DNA of 36,173 nt from Desmonostoc muscorum FACHB-395 (GCF_014698035.1 NZ_JACJSF010000078.1:1-36173), one strand, 5' to 3'; counted from the first letter of the stretch, positions 16,461 through 23,955 are shown. Made by a program: numbers and translations. Notes: generated from the letters alone by a model not told the origin.

Positions 16461-16626
16461 GGAGTTAAGAGTTTTAAATTCACCAGTTTCTTTATCCCCC
16501 AATTCTTAACTCCTAAGAGGATTTTTGAAAAGTCTACCCTTATATTCAGATCCTCCCTATCCCTCCTTAATAAGGGTGCAATAACCTTCTCAAAGTCCTC
16601 CTTTTTAAGGAGGATTTAGGAGGATC
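16461..16626. repeat. Nested inverted repeats between convergent genes
   Basis: GGAGTTAAGA (16461-16470) is complementary to TCTTAACTCC (16504-16513). A second element has outer arms GATCCTCC (16549-16556) and GGAGGATC (16619-16626) and an inner hairpin TCCTCC/GGAGGA (16596-16601 with 16609-16614) around TTTTTAA. This type of CCTCC/GGAGG element is frequent in Nostoc genomes. It may terminate transcription of both flanking genes. Confidence 0.5.
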
Positions 16627-16668
16627 TTAAGTTTTGGATACCTCAGTAACCACTTTTAAAACAACCTC

Positions 16669-17445
16669 TTAAGCTTTAAAGTGTTTTGCTAATATATTCA
16701 GCAGAAGTTTGCGCGGTACGAGCCGAGATAATTTGCTTCTAATTTGAGTGCTAGTATCAGAACTAATAACAGTTGGATAGCCTTTTTCCAAAGCATCTAA
16801 ACATTCCCAAACAACTTTTTCGGAAGAATACACTTTATCCGTACTACTTGCCAGCGCTGGAGGAAAATTAGCTTCCGCAAAAAAATTTGTTTCTATTGGC
16901 CCTGGACAAGTAACCAAAATACGGACACCATATTGACGATTTTCTGCCCATAGTGCTTCACTAAAACTGAGAATAAAAGCTTTACTGGCAGCATAAACAG
17001 AAAGGTATGGTATCGGTTGAAATGCCGTAATAGAGGATACGTTAATAATACTTCCAGACCGTCGTTGCCGCATCAAGGGTAGAAATTTATGGGTTAAATC
17101 TACCAATGCTAAAACGTTTAATTGTACAATTTTAATTTGTCTTTCTCCATCCCCTTCGGCAAAGTCGCCATAGTAACCAAAACCAGCATTATTGATTAAT
17201 AAGTCAATGGTTAATCCCTTTGCTTTAGTGGCATCAAATACAGTAGCAGCTGCATTAGGTTCTGTGAGGTCTTGGATTATAACGTCTACTTGAATTTTGT
17301 GTTGTTCTTCTAGTTGTTTAGCTAATTGACTTAGTTTCTCTTCGGAACGAGCTACGAGTACAAGATTTGTCTTGCGTGCAGCTAGTTCCTGGGCAAAAGC
17401 TTTACCAATACCACTAGAGGCACCAGTAATTAAAGCAGTTGGCAT
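16669..17445 (-). CDS. Short-chain dehydrogenase/reductase (classical SDR)
   Basis: 258 residues with the full classical SDR signature. The NAD(P)-binding TGASSGIG is at residues 7-14 and the NNAG motif at 85-88. The catalytic serine is at S138 in INVSSIT, with Y151 and K155 in YAASK. R33 at the end of the second strand (VARSEEKL) favours NADP(H). It is soluble and likely cytoplasmic. The family (DltE/YqjQ-like) includes general carbonyl reductases, and the C-terminal part gives no clue to the substrate. The PGPIETNFF motif after the active site is also typical. The gene is transcribed toward the S4 gene and stands about 180 bp from the upstream exported protein on the same strand. Confidence 0.9.
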   Translation of the reverse strand: MPTALITGASSGIGKAFAQELAARKTNLVLVARSEEKLSQLAKQLEEQHKIQVDVIIQDLTEPNAAATVFDATKAKGLTIDLLINNAGFGYYGDFAEGDGERQIKIVQLNVLALVDLTHKFLPLMRQRRSGSIINVSSITAFQPIPYLSVYAASKAFILSFSEALWAENRQYGVRILVTCPGPIETNFFAEANFPPALASSTDKVYSSEKVVWECLDALEKGYPTVISSDTSTQIRSKLSRLVPRKLLLNILAKHFKA

Positions 17446-17622
17446 TCTAAATATTTAGATAGTTTTTAATCAGCCTATAAATCTTAACTATGCTGGCTAT
17501 AATTTTTAACTACCTAAAGTGATATACCCAAAAGGGTAAAACCATCACTTAGTAATGAATAAGGGTCATGTCCCAAATAATTATTTTTCTCATAGCGATT
17601 CAAATTTATTTTGAATTACTAG

Positions 17623-18180
17623 CTACCATTTTTCAGACCAATAGATTATTTCTGAGGCGGAACTATTAATAGCGACACCATAGCTATCTCCATGATTCCA
17701 TTTGAAGCCAGGTCTGCCTTTGTCGTCTGCATTTAATACTAGTATTTCATAAGTAGCTGGAAAAGATTCTGTAGAAGAGTCACTGGTGTAGAAAAAAGTT
17801 GTCGGTACACCGTTAAGTTGATTTATGTGGTCGTTTGTGTTACCACCTCTATATTTGTACTTTGCACTATTTCTGTATTGTGACAGTAATTTTTCTATCT
17901 TATTTGGTGGCTGTTTCAGCCTAATTTGAAAAAAAGTATTTCCTTGCAAAAATTCTGGAGAGTAAGCAATACGAACATCTTTGGCATCAGTAGGAATCTG
18001 ATTAGGAAAATGTTTTACTCGATCATTATCAGACCATAGCTGATTACGAATTTCTTTGTAGCGTGATGTATCAGTTATTATTTTAGGCTCGCTAGTACTG
18101 CTAAAAGCTGTTCTGATAAAAAAGCTTCCCCCGACAATACAAAGGCTAGCAAGGGCTAATAGAAATGGCGATCGCTTCAT
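17623..18180 (-). CDS. Exported hypothetical protein, 185 aa
   Basis: 185 residues with a clear signal peptide (KRSP, then a hydrophobic core at about residues 5-22, and a possible cleavage after AFS at about 25-27). The mature part is rich in Tyr, Asn, Lys and aromatic residues (YKEIRNQLWSDNDRVKHFP near its start, IIYWSEKW at the end), with no cysteine pair and no known catalytic motif. A periplasmic or secreted location is likely. The start ATG at 18180 overlaps a HIP1 octamer. I do not recognise the family. The upstream 290 bp on this strand hold only AT-rich sequence and then the small-RNA array, which is read in the opposite direction. Confidence 0.65.
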   Translation of the reverse strand: MKRSPFLLALASLCIVGGSFFIRTAFSSTSEPKIITDTSRYKEIRNQLWSDNDRVKHFPNQIPTDAKDVRIAYSPEFLQGNTFFQIRLKQPPNKIEKLLSQYRNSAKYKYRGGNTNDHINQLNGVPTTFFYTSDSSTESFPATYEILVLNADDKGRPGFKWNHGDSYGVAINSSASEIIYWSEKW

Positions 18181-18450
18181 GAAGTTGGGTGCGTCTAACT
18201 TTCATAGTCATATACCCAACTAATAAACTATATTCGTACTATTGCGGATATAGCATCAGAGATATTAACAAAAACTTTGTGTATTTAGGTAAAATTGGGG
18301 CTAATTGTAAAATTAATGTGAAGTTAGTCAATGATTATCTAGTCAAAAACCACAGGCTGGTCTCGTTCAGACTAGTACTAGTTTTATAGCTAACGAAATC
18401 AATTCCATAGTTATCCATTTTTTTTCAATTCTTCCTGATGCAGCAAGAAC
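18181..18450. other. AT-rich spacer before the small-RNA array
   Basis: No convincing gene. A 66-codon frame (18189-18389, plus strand) has no recognisable pattern and overlaps the likely promoter region of the exported protein on the other strand, so I leave it out. I see no further array copy upstream of 18451. Confidence 0.45.
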
Positions 18451-18468
18451 TAAGGCGGATATATAAAT

Positions 18469-18524
18469 AGTAGATGCACCTTAATTAAATCATAGCCCTC
18501 CGCTTTTAGTTGAGGGCTTTTTTT
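18469..18524 (+). ncRNA. Tandem small RNA copy 1 (NsiR1-like, diverged)
   Basis: Predicted transcript of about 55 nt from near 18469 to the T-run at 18518-18524. The unpaired 5' part TAGATGCACC is identical to the other copies. The terminator stem is GCCCTC (18495-18500) with GAGGGC (18512-18517), a different sequence from the stem in copies 2-4 but the same structure, and it has the longest T-run (7). The promoter region has TTCCTGA (18432-18438) where later copies have CCCGGA, and a TATATAAAT block just upstream. The 5' end is inferred from the alignment only. Confidence 0.7.
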
Positions 18525-18575
18525 AATTAAATTTATAATTTTTAAATAAAATAAATCTGTTAAAAAATCTAATTT

Positions 18576-18609
18576 TCCCGGATATAGGAATTAATAAAGC
18601 GGATTAATA
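18576..18609 (+). promoter_or_regulatory. Promoter-like block of small RNA copy 2 (DIF-like -35)
   Basis: TCCCGGA (18576-18582) lies about 35 bp before the presumed RNA start and TTAATA (18604-18609) lies at about -10. Heterocyst-specific DIF+ promoters carry TCCGGA at -35; this is one inserted C away. Equivalent blocks precede copy 3 (CCCCGGATAT, 18722-18731) and copy 4 (ACCCGGATAT, 18868-18877). Confidence 0.5.
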
Positions 18610-18612
18610 AAT

Positions 18613-18666
18613 GGTAGATGCACCTTAATAAATTACAGCCCTTAGCTTAACGCTATGGGCTTTTTT
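18613..18666 (+). ncRNA. Tandem small RNA copy 2 (NsiR1-like)
   Basis: Predicted about 54-nt RNA. The 5' part GGTAGATGCACC is followed by an A/U-rich linker and a 10-bp terminator stem with one T-T mismatch: AGCCCTTAGC (18637-18646) with GCTATGGGCT (18652-18661), loop TTAAC, then six T. The size, single hairpin and tandem organisation match NsiR1, the nitrogen-stress-induced small RNA of heterocyst-forming cyanobacteria. I could not compare it with the database sequence. Confidence 0.75.
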
Positions 18667-18758
18667 ATTACTTATAGTTTTTAATATGTCGATAAAATAA
18701 ATTTGTTAAAAAACCTAATTTCCCCGGATATAGCAATTAATAAAGCGGATTAATAAAT

Positions 18759-18812
18759 GGTAGATGCACCCTAATAAATTACAGCCCTTAGCTTAACGCT
18801 ATGGGCTTTTTT
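18759..18812 (+). ncRNA. Tandem small RNA copy 3 (NsiR1-like)
   Basis: Nearly identical to copy 2 over the transcribed block. The only clear change is CACCC for CACCT after the anchor. The stem AGCCCTTAGC/GCTATGGGCT (18783-18792 with 18798-18807) and six T are intact. The upstream -35-like block CCCCGGA (18722-18728) has one more C than in copy 2. Confidence 0.75.
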
Positions 18813-18904
18813 GTTACTTATAGTTTTTAATGTGTCGATAAAATAAATCTGTTAAAAAACCTAATTTACCCGGATATGAAAACCAATAAAGCGGATTAAT
18901 AAGT

Positions 18905-18956
18905 GGTAGATGCACCCTAATAAATTACAGCCCTTAGCTTAACGCTATGGGCTTTT
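18905..18956 (+). ncRNA. Tandem small RNA copy 4 (NsiR1-like), weak T-run
   Basis: Same transcribed block and stem as copies 2 and 3 (AGCCCTTAGC at 18929-18938), but the T-run is only four bases before ATTA. The exoD stop codon on the opposite strand begins two bases later (18958-18960). Readthrough from this copy would run antisense into exoD and the lipid-kinase gene. Confidence 0.7.
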
Positions 18957-18957
18957 A

Positions 18958-19590
18958 TTATTTAAATATAGATGGCAGTAAACTGGGAGCTAACCATACT
19001 GCATAACCAATAAATCCAAATAGCAAGGTAATTAAGACAGTAACGCCGTAGCTGATGCAAATTAATAAACCGTCAGATTCGATGGTGGCAACAGTCAAAA
19101 GTAAAATACCTATAGTGGGGATAGGATTTGTAAACGGAATTGGTAATATTAAAAATATTGTTAATAAAGAGATACAAAACCCATTAATTCGCCAAATCAA
19201 ATGATTATGGGCTATTTTTGCCAATCGGGGACGGGCTATTTTCTGTAAAACTTTGGTAAGATGTCCCAAATTTTGTAAAAGTAACTCAGCAAAGGGACGA
19301 GGAAACTTGTAGTTAGCGATTCTTTTCGGCAGCCAAGGCGATCGCCTCCCTAAAACCATTTGTGCTGATAACAGTAAACAAGCACCACCAAAAGGGCCAG
19401 TTAATCCCGGTGGCATAGGAAATAAAAAGGGCAAAACTAATAATGTAATCACCAGGCTGAATCCTCGTTCTGAGGTTTCAGCCAGAACATCACCTAAAGT
19501 AAGCGGTTGTTCCGCTAGGCGTTGTAACAGGGACTTTATATCTTGAGAAAATCTCAGATGCATTTGGCGTGAGTTGATGCGACTTCCCAC
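18958..19590 (-). CDS. exoD: ExoD-family exopolysaccharide synthesis membrane protein
   Basis: 210 residues of the ExoD family. The N-terminal third is cytoplasmic and amphipathic (SLLQRLAEQPLTLGDVLAETSERGFSL is read in part as LTLGDVLAETSERGFSLV). It is followed by the hallmark LPFLFPMPPGLTGPFG segment, AQMVLGRRSPWLP, and two further membrane regions (about residues 135-155 and 165-200) with the repeated PIPFTNPIPTIGI motif. ExoD was first described as needed for exopolysaccharide production and nodule invasion in Sinorhizobium; its biochemical role is unknown. It lies 52 bp after the lipid-kinase gene on the same strand and is probably cotranscribed. An internal ATG at 19563 is an alternative start. 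Its stop abuts the last small-RNA terminator. Confidence 0.88.
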   Translation of the reverse strand: MGSRINSRQMHLRFSQDIKSLLQRLAEQPLTLGDVLAETSERGFSLVITLLVLPFLFPMPPGLTGPFGGACLLLSAQMVLGRRSPWLPKRIANYKFPRPFAELLLQNLGHLTKVLQKIARPRLAKIAHNHLIWRINGFCISLLTIFLILPIPFTNPIPTIGILLLTVATIESDGLLICISYGVTVLITLLFGFIGYAVWLAPSLLPSIFK

Positions 19591-19642
19591 ATTTTTAGCA
19601 GAGGGAAATAGAGTAAGTGGAGGAGATCAGGGAGAATAACTC

Positions 19643-20527
19643 CTAACTCCTAATTTCTGGGGGTGCTAAAACAGCTATAGCTTTAGGTATAACCCTAAAA
19701 TGAGCCGGTGTGTAAGTAGTGATTTCACCATCTGTATTGATAGGCCGGGGTTTGCGAGTATATACTTTTATTTCTTGACCTTGAAGAGAACGTACACTCT
19801 CCCAATGTATATGTCGCCCTTCTCGCATATCAGGGAGTAATAGTATAATCTGCCACCAGTGTTTAATTTCCAAGCTATAGAGGTCTAGCCTTTGGTCATC
19901 TATTGTGGCATCGTCAGCCACTGCCATACCACCGCCGTAATAACGGCCGTTACCTACAGCAATTTGTACTGTTTTTACGCGAACTGATTCACCATTGATT
20001 ACAATCTCCGCAGTAAAAGGTCTAGCTTCCCAAATGACTTGCAATGCAGTGGCGGCATAAGCAAATATTCCCCAACGGCGTTTGACTTCTTTGGTAAGTC
20101 GCTGGGTAATTTTTACACTCAATCCTAGACTGGCAACGTTAAAGAAGTGCTTGCCATTCACCCAACCCAAGTCGATATGACGTAAATTTCCATTTGCAAT
20201 AATTTGGCAAGCTTCGCTGAGTGACTTCGGGATTTCCAAAGTCCTCGCTAGGTCGTTGGCAGTTCCTAAAGGTAAAATTCCCAAGGGCAACTGAGTCTCA
20301 ACTAAAGCATCTACAGCTGCATTGAGAGTGCCATCTCCTCCACCAATGATTACTAGATCAACTTGATGCTGATAGCGAAATATAACTTCAGTAAGATGTT
20401 TTGGATCTTCTGTAGACTCCTCAATTAAATCAAAGCCGAGTGTTTTCAGATATTCAATCGCTTCCGACAGACTCTTTTGCCCTTGGCGGGCATGACGATT
20501 TATTAACAGCAGGGCGCGGGAACTCAT
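19643..20527 (-). CDS. YegS/DgkB-type lipid (diacylglycerol) kinase
   Basis: 294 residues with the diacylglycerol-kinase catalytic fold: the glycine-rich nucleotide-binding motif GGGDGTLN (62-69), GILPLGTANDLAR (about 83-95, the conserved GTANDxAR), then the C-terminal beta-sandwich with ASLGLS, GNGRYYGGGM and DDQRLDLY. It is expected to phosphorylate diacylglycerol or a related lipid with ATP at the inner face of the membrane, recycling it into phospholipid synthesis. Phosphatidylglycerol or sphingoid substrates are known for relatives, so the substrate is open. The ATG at 20527 is preceded by a long AT-rich region. It is the first gene of a probable two-gene unit with exoD. Confidence 0.9.
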   Translation of the reverse strand: MSSRALLLINRHARQGQKSLSEAIEYLKTLGFDLIEESTEDPKHLTEVIFRYQHQVDLVIIGGGDGTLNAAVDALVETQLPLGILPLGTANDLARTLEIPKSLSEACQIIANGNLRHIDLGWVNGKHFFNVASLGLSVKITQRLTKEVKRRWGIFAYAATALQVIWEARPFTAEIVINGESVRVKTVQIAVGNGRYYGGGMAVADDATIDDQRLDLYSLEIKHWWQIILLLPDMREGRHIHWESVRSLQGQEIKVYTRKPRPINTDGEITTYTPAHFRVIPKAIAVLAPPEIRS

Positions 20528-21127
20528 GGGTAGTACCTTTTGTAGTTGATATGTCCAATTATCCGCATCTATGTATTCTGCTTTACGTTGGCTCTAAAAA
20601 AGTGTTTAAATTGTTATAATATTCATCAAAATTTTATTTTTTCAATACTTATTATGTTATTGTAAGCAACTTTTAATTTCTCTTTTATCTAGTTTATCTC
20701 TATTAGTCCTTGCTGTGTTGATACTCAGTAGATATGATTGTTACTCACTAAATGACTGTATTTGAGTATTTTTATTGTTAGTACGATATTTATGACAAGT
20801 TTATAATAACCAGACAATAATTACAAACAATGCAATATTTATTATTTGTATAGATACATATTTATAGATTAAATTATATAAATAAATTTTATCCAGGTTG
20901 AAACCATTAGCTTTTACAGTATTGGCTGCAAACTTTATATAGCAAAAGCTACATATCTCAGATGGCTGTTGAAAAAAGCTCTAGTTTTTATACGTAAAGC
21001 TACGAGAAAAGAATGATAACAAAAGACCCCTTTAAAACATTGTTTAAACTCGATTTAATCAAAATAGAATTCAGGAGTCAGAAGTTAGGAGGATTATCGA
21101 CGACTGGCGAGCGAATGAATAAAAAAG
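20528..21127. other. 600-bp AT-rich region, no gene seen
   Basis: This stretch is markedly AT-rich, with many T- and A-runs and no frame resembling a gene on either strand. It must contain the promoter of the lipid kinase-exoD unit on the minus strand. The 21128 end is only the 3' side of the transporter gene. I found no clear operator, hairpin or repeat apart from a short pair of TTGTAATTATTGT-like AT patches. Confidence 0.4.
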
Positions 21128-22633
21128 TCACCTGTGCCGTTTAACTGGATTCATCCACAGTTCTAAGTGACTAAATGCCTGTGAAAAAAGTAACGTTAAA
21201 CATAAATAAACCACCGCTACACCTGCATAAATCTCAAAGGCGCGATAGTTATCAGCAACAATTAACTGTCCTTTACGTAGTAATTCTTCCAACCCAATTA
21301 CAGAAACTAAACTAGTATCCTTCAATAAACTGATAAAGTCATTACCCAAAGGTGGAATCATTCGGCGAAAAGCTTGGGGAAAAATGACATAACTCATCGT
21401 TTGTATAGAACTCAATCCTAATGATTGTGCTGCTTCTGCTTGTCCTGTTTCAATCGATTGAATCCCTGCACGCACAACTTCGGCAGTGTAGGCGGCGTTA
21501 TTCAAACTTAAGGCAATTATTCCAGCAGTTAGGCGATCAAAAGTAAATGTAAAACCAAGTTCTTGCGAAATTGCTGGTAAACCAAAGTAAATCATAAAAA
21601 TTTGCACCAATAAAGGTGTTCCCCGAAAAAAATCTACATAGGCTCTCGCTAGCCAACGCACAGGTGCAATCCGAGAAAGTCGGACAATACCAATTAGGGA
21701 ACCTCCAATTAAACCAAAAACTACAGAAATTACCGTTAATTGTAACGTTACTAATGCTCCCTGCAATAAAGTCGGAAAAGCCTGCAAAATTACAGCAATT
21801 GAAGTAAATATTTTAGGTGAGCTAGTACTATTCTGGTTTTCAAATGGTGATTTAGCTGGTAGTAATGGCGGTTTGATTTTAAACCATTTTTGGTAAATTT
21901 GAGAATAAGTGCCATTTTTTAACACTCTCTCCAAACCATCATTTATTAATGCCAAATTTGGCGAATTTTTAGCTGTAGCAATGCCATAGAACTCCTCCGT
22001 CAGCAATTGCTGTACTATTTTTATTCCCTGAAGATTGCCCGTATTAATAGCATATAAAGTCACTGGCGCATCATTGATTACCGCATCCACATTACCATTA
22101 GCCAATTCTTGTAGGGCTACAGGTGCTGAATCAAAACTACGAAGTTGCACTCCAGGAATACTCTTAGCTTTTGCAGCTCCAGTTGTCCCAATTTGAACTG
22201 CAATTTTTTTATTTTTGAGACTGTCAAAGCCAGTAATATTTTGATCGTCTGCACGGATTGCGATCGCTAACCCAGCTTTAAAATAAGGACGGGAAAAAGA
22301 AATTGTCTTTGCCCTCTCCTCTGTAATCGTGATCGAACTAATCGCCGCATCTACCGTTTTGGCTGCCAAAGCCGGTATCATACCATCAAAAGGCATACTT
22401 TGAAAATCGACTTTAAATTTAGCTGCAACTGCGATCGCATTCATCAAATCAATGGAAAAACCCTGTAACTCACCACCTTGTTTTTTAAACTCAAAAGGTG
22501 GGAATGCTGGTTCTGTAGCAACCCGCAAAGTTTTCCCCGCACTAGAGTTCACAGCACAGCTAGCTAATAACAAACAACCAAAACTAACAACCACACACCA
22601 GCGCAGCCAACCCCCAAAACCAAACTTAGCCAT
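21128..22633 (-). CDS. Polar amino-acid ABC transporter, fused binding protein and permease (BgtB-like)
   Basis: 501 residues from the ATG at 22633. The frame runs on upstream to 22732, but that part overlaps the divergent gene and translates a repeat. A lipoprotein signal with lipobox LLASC (C26) is followed by a family-3 solute-binding domain (about 35-260; TEPAFPPFEF, GFSIDLMNAIA, SFSRPYF motifs). The HisM/GlnP-type permease follows (about 300-490), with the conserved cytoplasmic EAA-like loop AGIQSIETGQAEAAQSLGLS (about residues 415-435). The same fusion is known in cyanobacterial BgtB, which takes up basic amino acids and glutamine with the ATPase BgtA. The matching ATPase gene is divergent, 77 bp away. 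The substrate is inferred as basic or polar amino acids; it could be glutamine or another amino acid. Confidence 0.9.
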   Translation of the reverse strand: MAKFGFGGWLRWCVVVSFGCLLLASCAVNSSAGKTLRVATEPAFPPFEFKKQGGELQGFSIDLMNAIAVAAKFKVDFQSMPFDGMIPALAAKTVDAAISSITITEERAKTISFSRPYFKAGLAIAIRADDQNITGFDSLKNKKIAVQIGTTGAAKAKSIPGVQLRSFDSAPVALQELANGNVDAVINDAPVTLYAINTGNLQGIKIVQQLLTEEFYGIATAKNSPNLALINDGLERVLKNGTYSQIYQKWFKIKPPLLPAKSPFENQNSTSSPKIFTSIAVILQAFPTLLQGALVTLQLTVISVVFGLIGGSLIGIVRLSRIAPVRWLARAYVDFFRGTPLLVQIFMIYFGLPAISQELGFTFTFDRLTAGIIALSLNNAAYTAEVVRAGIQSIETGQAEAAQSLGLSSIQTMSYVIFPQAFRRMIPPLGNDFISLLKDTSLVSVIGLEELLRKGQLIVADNYRAFEIYAGVAVVYLCLTLLFSQAFSHLELWMNPVKRHR

Positions 22634-22710
22634 ATTATTTTCTCTAACCTCTGCGCCTCTGCGGTTCCTTAAAACCTTACAATCAACTGTAGAGCAGCTT
22701 GACACAAGTA
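22634..22710. promoter_or_regulatory. Short divergent promoter region of the amino-acid transporter
   Basis: 77 bp serve both the binding-protein/permease gene (minus) and the ATPase gene (plus). It contains CCTCTGCGCCTCTGCGGTTCC (here 22650-22670), a ubiquitous Nostoc leader repeat. I see no canonical NtcA site (GTA-N8-TAC) in it. A TTG at 22699 in the ATPase frame is a possible but unlikely start. Confidence 0.5.
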
Positions 22711-23475
22711 ATGAACAATACCATCCCCGCAATTATTTTTGACAATATCGAAAAAAACTTTGGTTCCCTAAAAGTCCTTAAAGGAATCACAGGCGAAATC
22801 AACCGGGGAGAAGTTGTTGCAGTTATCGGTTCCTCCGGCTGTGGTAAAAGTACCTTATTACGCTGCTTTAATCGCTTAGAAACCATTGACAACGGGCGTT
22901 TAATAATCAACGGAATCAACTTATCTCGGCCCACTGTCAACTATAATCAACTGCGCCAACTACGGACACAGGTAGGTATGGTTTTTCAACAGTTCAACCT
23001 GTTTCCTCATCTCAGCGTCCTGGAAAATATGACACTTGCACCGCGTAAAGTTCTGGGTAAAACACCCAAGGAAAGTGCCCAACTAGCGAGATTGTATTTA
23101 GAGAAAGTTGGCTTACATGATAAAGCATCTGCTTATCCCGAACAACTTTCTGGCGGACAAAAGCAACGAGTAGCGATCGCCCGTAGCTTATGTATGAATC
23201 CCCAAATCATGCTATTTGACGAACCCACCAGCGCCCTAGATCCCGAACTCGTCGGCGAAGTTTTACAAGTGATGCAACAATTGGCAGCAGAGGGAATGAC
23301 AATGGTGGTTGTCACCCATGAAATGCAATTTGCAAAAGAAGTAGCCCATCAAGTGATATTTTTAGACAAAGGCATTGTGACAGAAAAAGGTTCAGCTTAT
23401 GAAGTACTGACTAATCCTCAAAGCGATCGCCTGCGTATTTTCCTCAGTCGTCTTCAAGTAATTCGTAATTCGTAA
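22711..23475 (+). CDS. Polar amino-acid ABC transporter ATP-binding protein (GlnQ/HisP/BgtA type)
   Basis: 254 residues from the ATG at 22711. A TTG at 22699 would add four. All ABC ATPase motifs are present: Walker A GSSGCGKST (40-48), Q-loop in MVFQQFNLFPHLSVLENM (typical of amino-acid importers), signature LSGGQKQRVAIARSL, Walker B IMLFDEPTSALDPE and the H-loop in VVVTHEM. It powers import through the fused permease encoded divergently. In other cyanobacteria BgtA is encoded away from BgtB and is shared with other permeases; here both components are adjacent. The gene stops at 23475 and the next gene is convergent. Confidence 0.93.
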   Translation: MNNTIPAIIFDNIEKNFGSLKVLKGITGEINRGEVVAVIGSSGCGKSTLLRCFNRLETIDNGRLIINGINLSRPTVNYNQLRQLRTQVGMVFQQFNLFPHLSVLENMTLAPRKVLGKTPKESAQLARLYLEKVGLHDKASAYPEQLSGGQKQRVAIARSLCMNPQIMLFDEPTSALDPELVGEVLQVMQQLAAEGMTMVVVTHEMQFAKEVAHQVIFLDKGIVTEKGSAYEVLTNPQSDRLRIFLSRLQVIRNS

Positions 23476-23570
23476 TTAAAGGCTTCCTTTAAACTCCTCA
23501 CTCATTACTTCCTACTCATTACTTCCCACTTAGCACGGGCTAAACGCCCCGCTACCGCTAACAGCACTAA
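23476..23570. repeat. Spacer with short repeat motifs
   Basis: It contains ATTCGTAATTCGTAATT just at the gene end, several ACTCATTACTTCC units (about 23495-23530), and a GGGCTAAACGCCCCGCTACCGCTA patch (here 23538-23561) that resembles a common Nostoc intergenic repeat. It lies between convergent genes. Confidence 0.4.
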
Positions 23571-23777
23571 TTAAAGATACTCGCGCAAGAAATCAAAGGG
23601 ATCGTCTTCCCAACAAGGCTCAGGTATCAGCCAAAACAAACTAGCACTGATGTCGGCTTCAATTTCATCACCATCGTCTCTATCAAATAGTTCTATCAAA
23701 GCTGTCAAATCACGTTCTCTCAGAGACGTTAACGATGGGGTATATACCTGGAAATTATTTGAGTAATTCACGCGCAA
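23571..23777 (-). CDS. Small acidic hypothetical protein, 68 aa
   Basis: 68 residues, strongly acidic, with a central ELFDRDDGDEIEAD segment and a Trp/Pro-rich C-terminal half (SLFWLIPEPCWEDDPFDFL). The composition is unlike random frames (high Asp/Glu, few rare codons) and the frame starts with ATG at 23777, a plausible distance after the lipB gene on the same strand. No known family is recognised. It could be a small regulatory or acidic accessory protein. If it is not a gene, the region would be a 480-bp gap between the ATPase gene and lipB. Confidence 0.5.
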   Translation of the reverse strand: MRVNYSNNFQVYTPSLTSLRERDLTALIELFDRDDGDEIEADISASLFWLIPEPCWEDDPFDFLREYL

Positions 23778-23955
23778 AGTTGTGCTTGACAGCCGTAAAA
23801 ATTTAGTATAGAAATTTGTAAATAATCAGATTTTAGGTTGGACAACCGTAGTTAAATAGTTATTTTGATACTCTATAGATATAGGCTACTCTCATTAGTG
23901 TCTCATAATTTCCATAGGGCTGCTATAGTATTTATTACATAAATACAGACTGAAT

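Larger units (their letters stand above)
18451..18956 (+). repeat. Four tandem repeats of about 146 bp (small-RNA gene array)
   Basis: Four head-to-tail units with the anchor TAGATGCACC at 18471, 18615, 18761 and 18907 (spacings 144, 146 and 146 bp). Each unit has a GCGGAT-(T)AATAAAT block just upstream of the anchor, a short transcribed block, and a GC stem with T-run. Units 2-4 also share an upstream CCCGGATAT block and the intervening AT-rich spacer (GTCGATAAAATAAAT, TTGTTAAAAAACCTAAT). Unit 1 is the most diverged. No protein frame runs through the array. The unit length and internal promoter and terminator exclude a CRISPR array. The organisation is that of the NsiR1 small-RNA arrays of Nostocales. 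Confidence 0.9.

Noticed and set aside
18189..18389. 66-codon frame before the small-RNA array
   Set aside because: No recognisable pattern, AT-rich composition, and it occupies the expected promoter region of the minus-strand exported protein.
18451..18956. CRISPR array interpretation of the tandem repeats
   Set aside because: The unit is about 146 bp with nearly the whole unit conserved, contains its own terminator and promoter-like block, has no variable spacers, and no cas genes are nearby.
22634..22710. NtcA binding site in the amino-acid transporter promoter
   Set aside because: No GTA-N8-TAC or close variant is present in these 77 bp.
22634..22732. N-terminal extension of the binding-protein/permease fusion
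   Set aside because: It would overlap the divergent ATPase start, translates a ubiquitous leader repeat (residues RNRRGAEVRE), and the real lipoprotein signal begins at the ATG at 22633.
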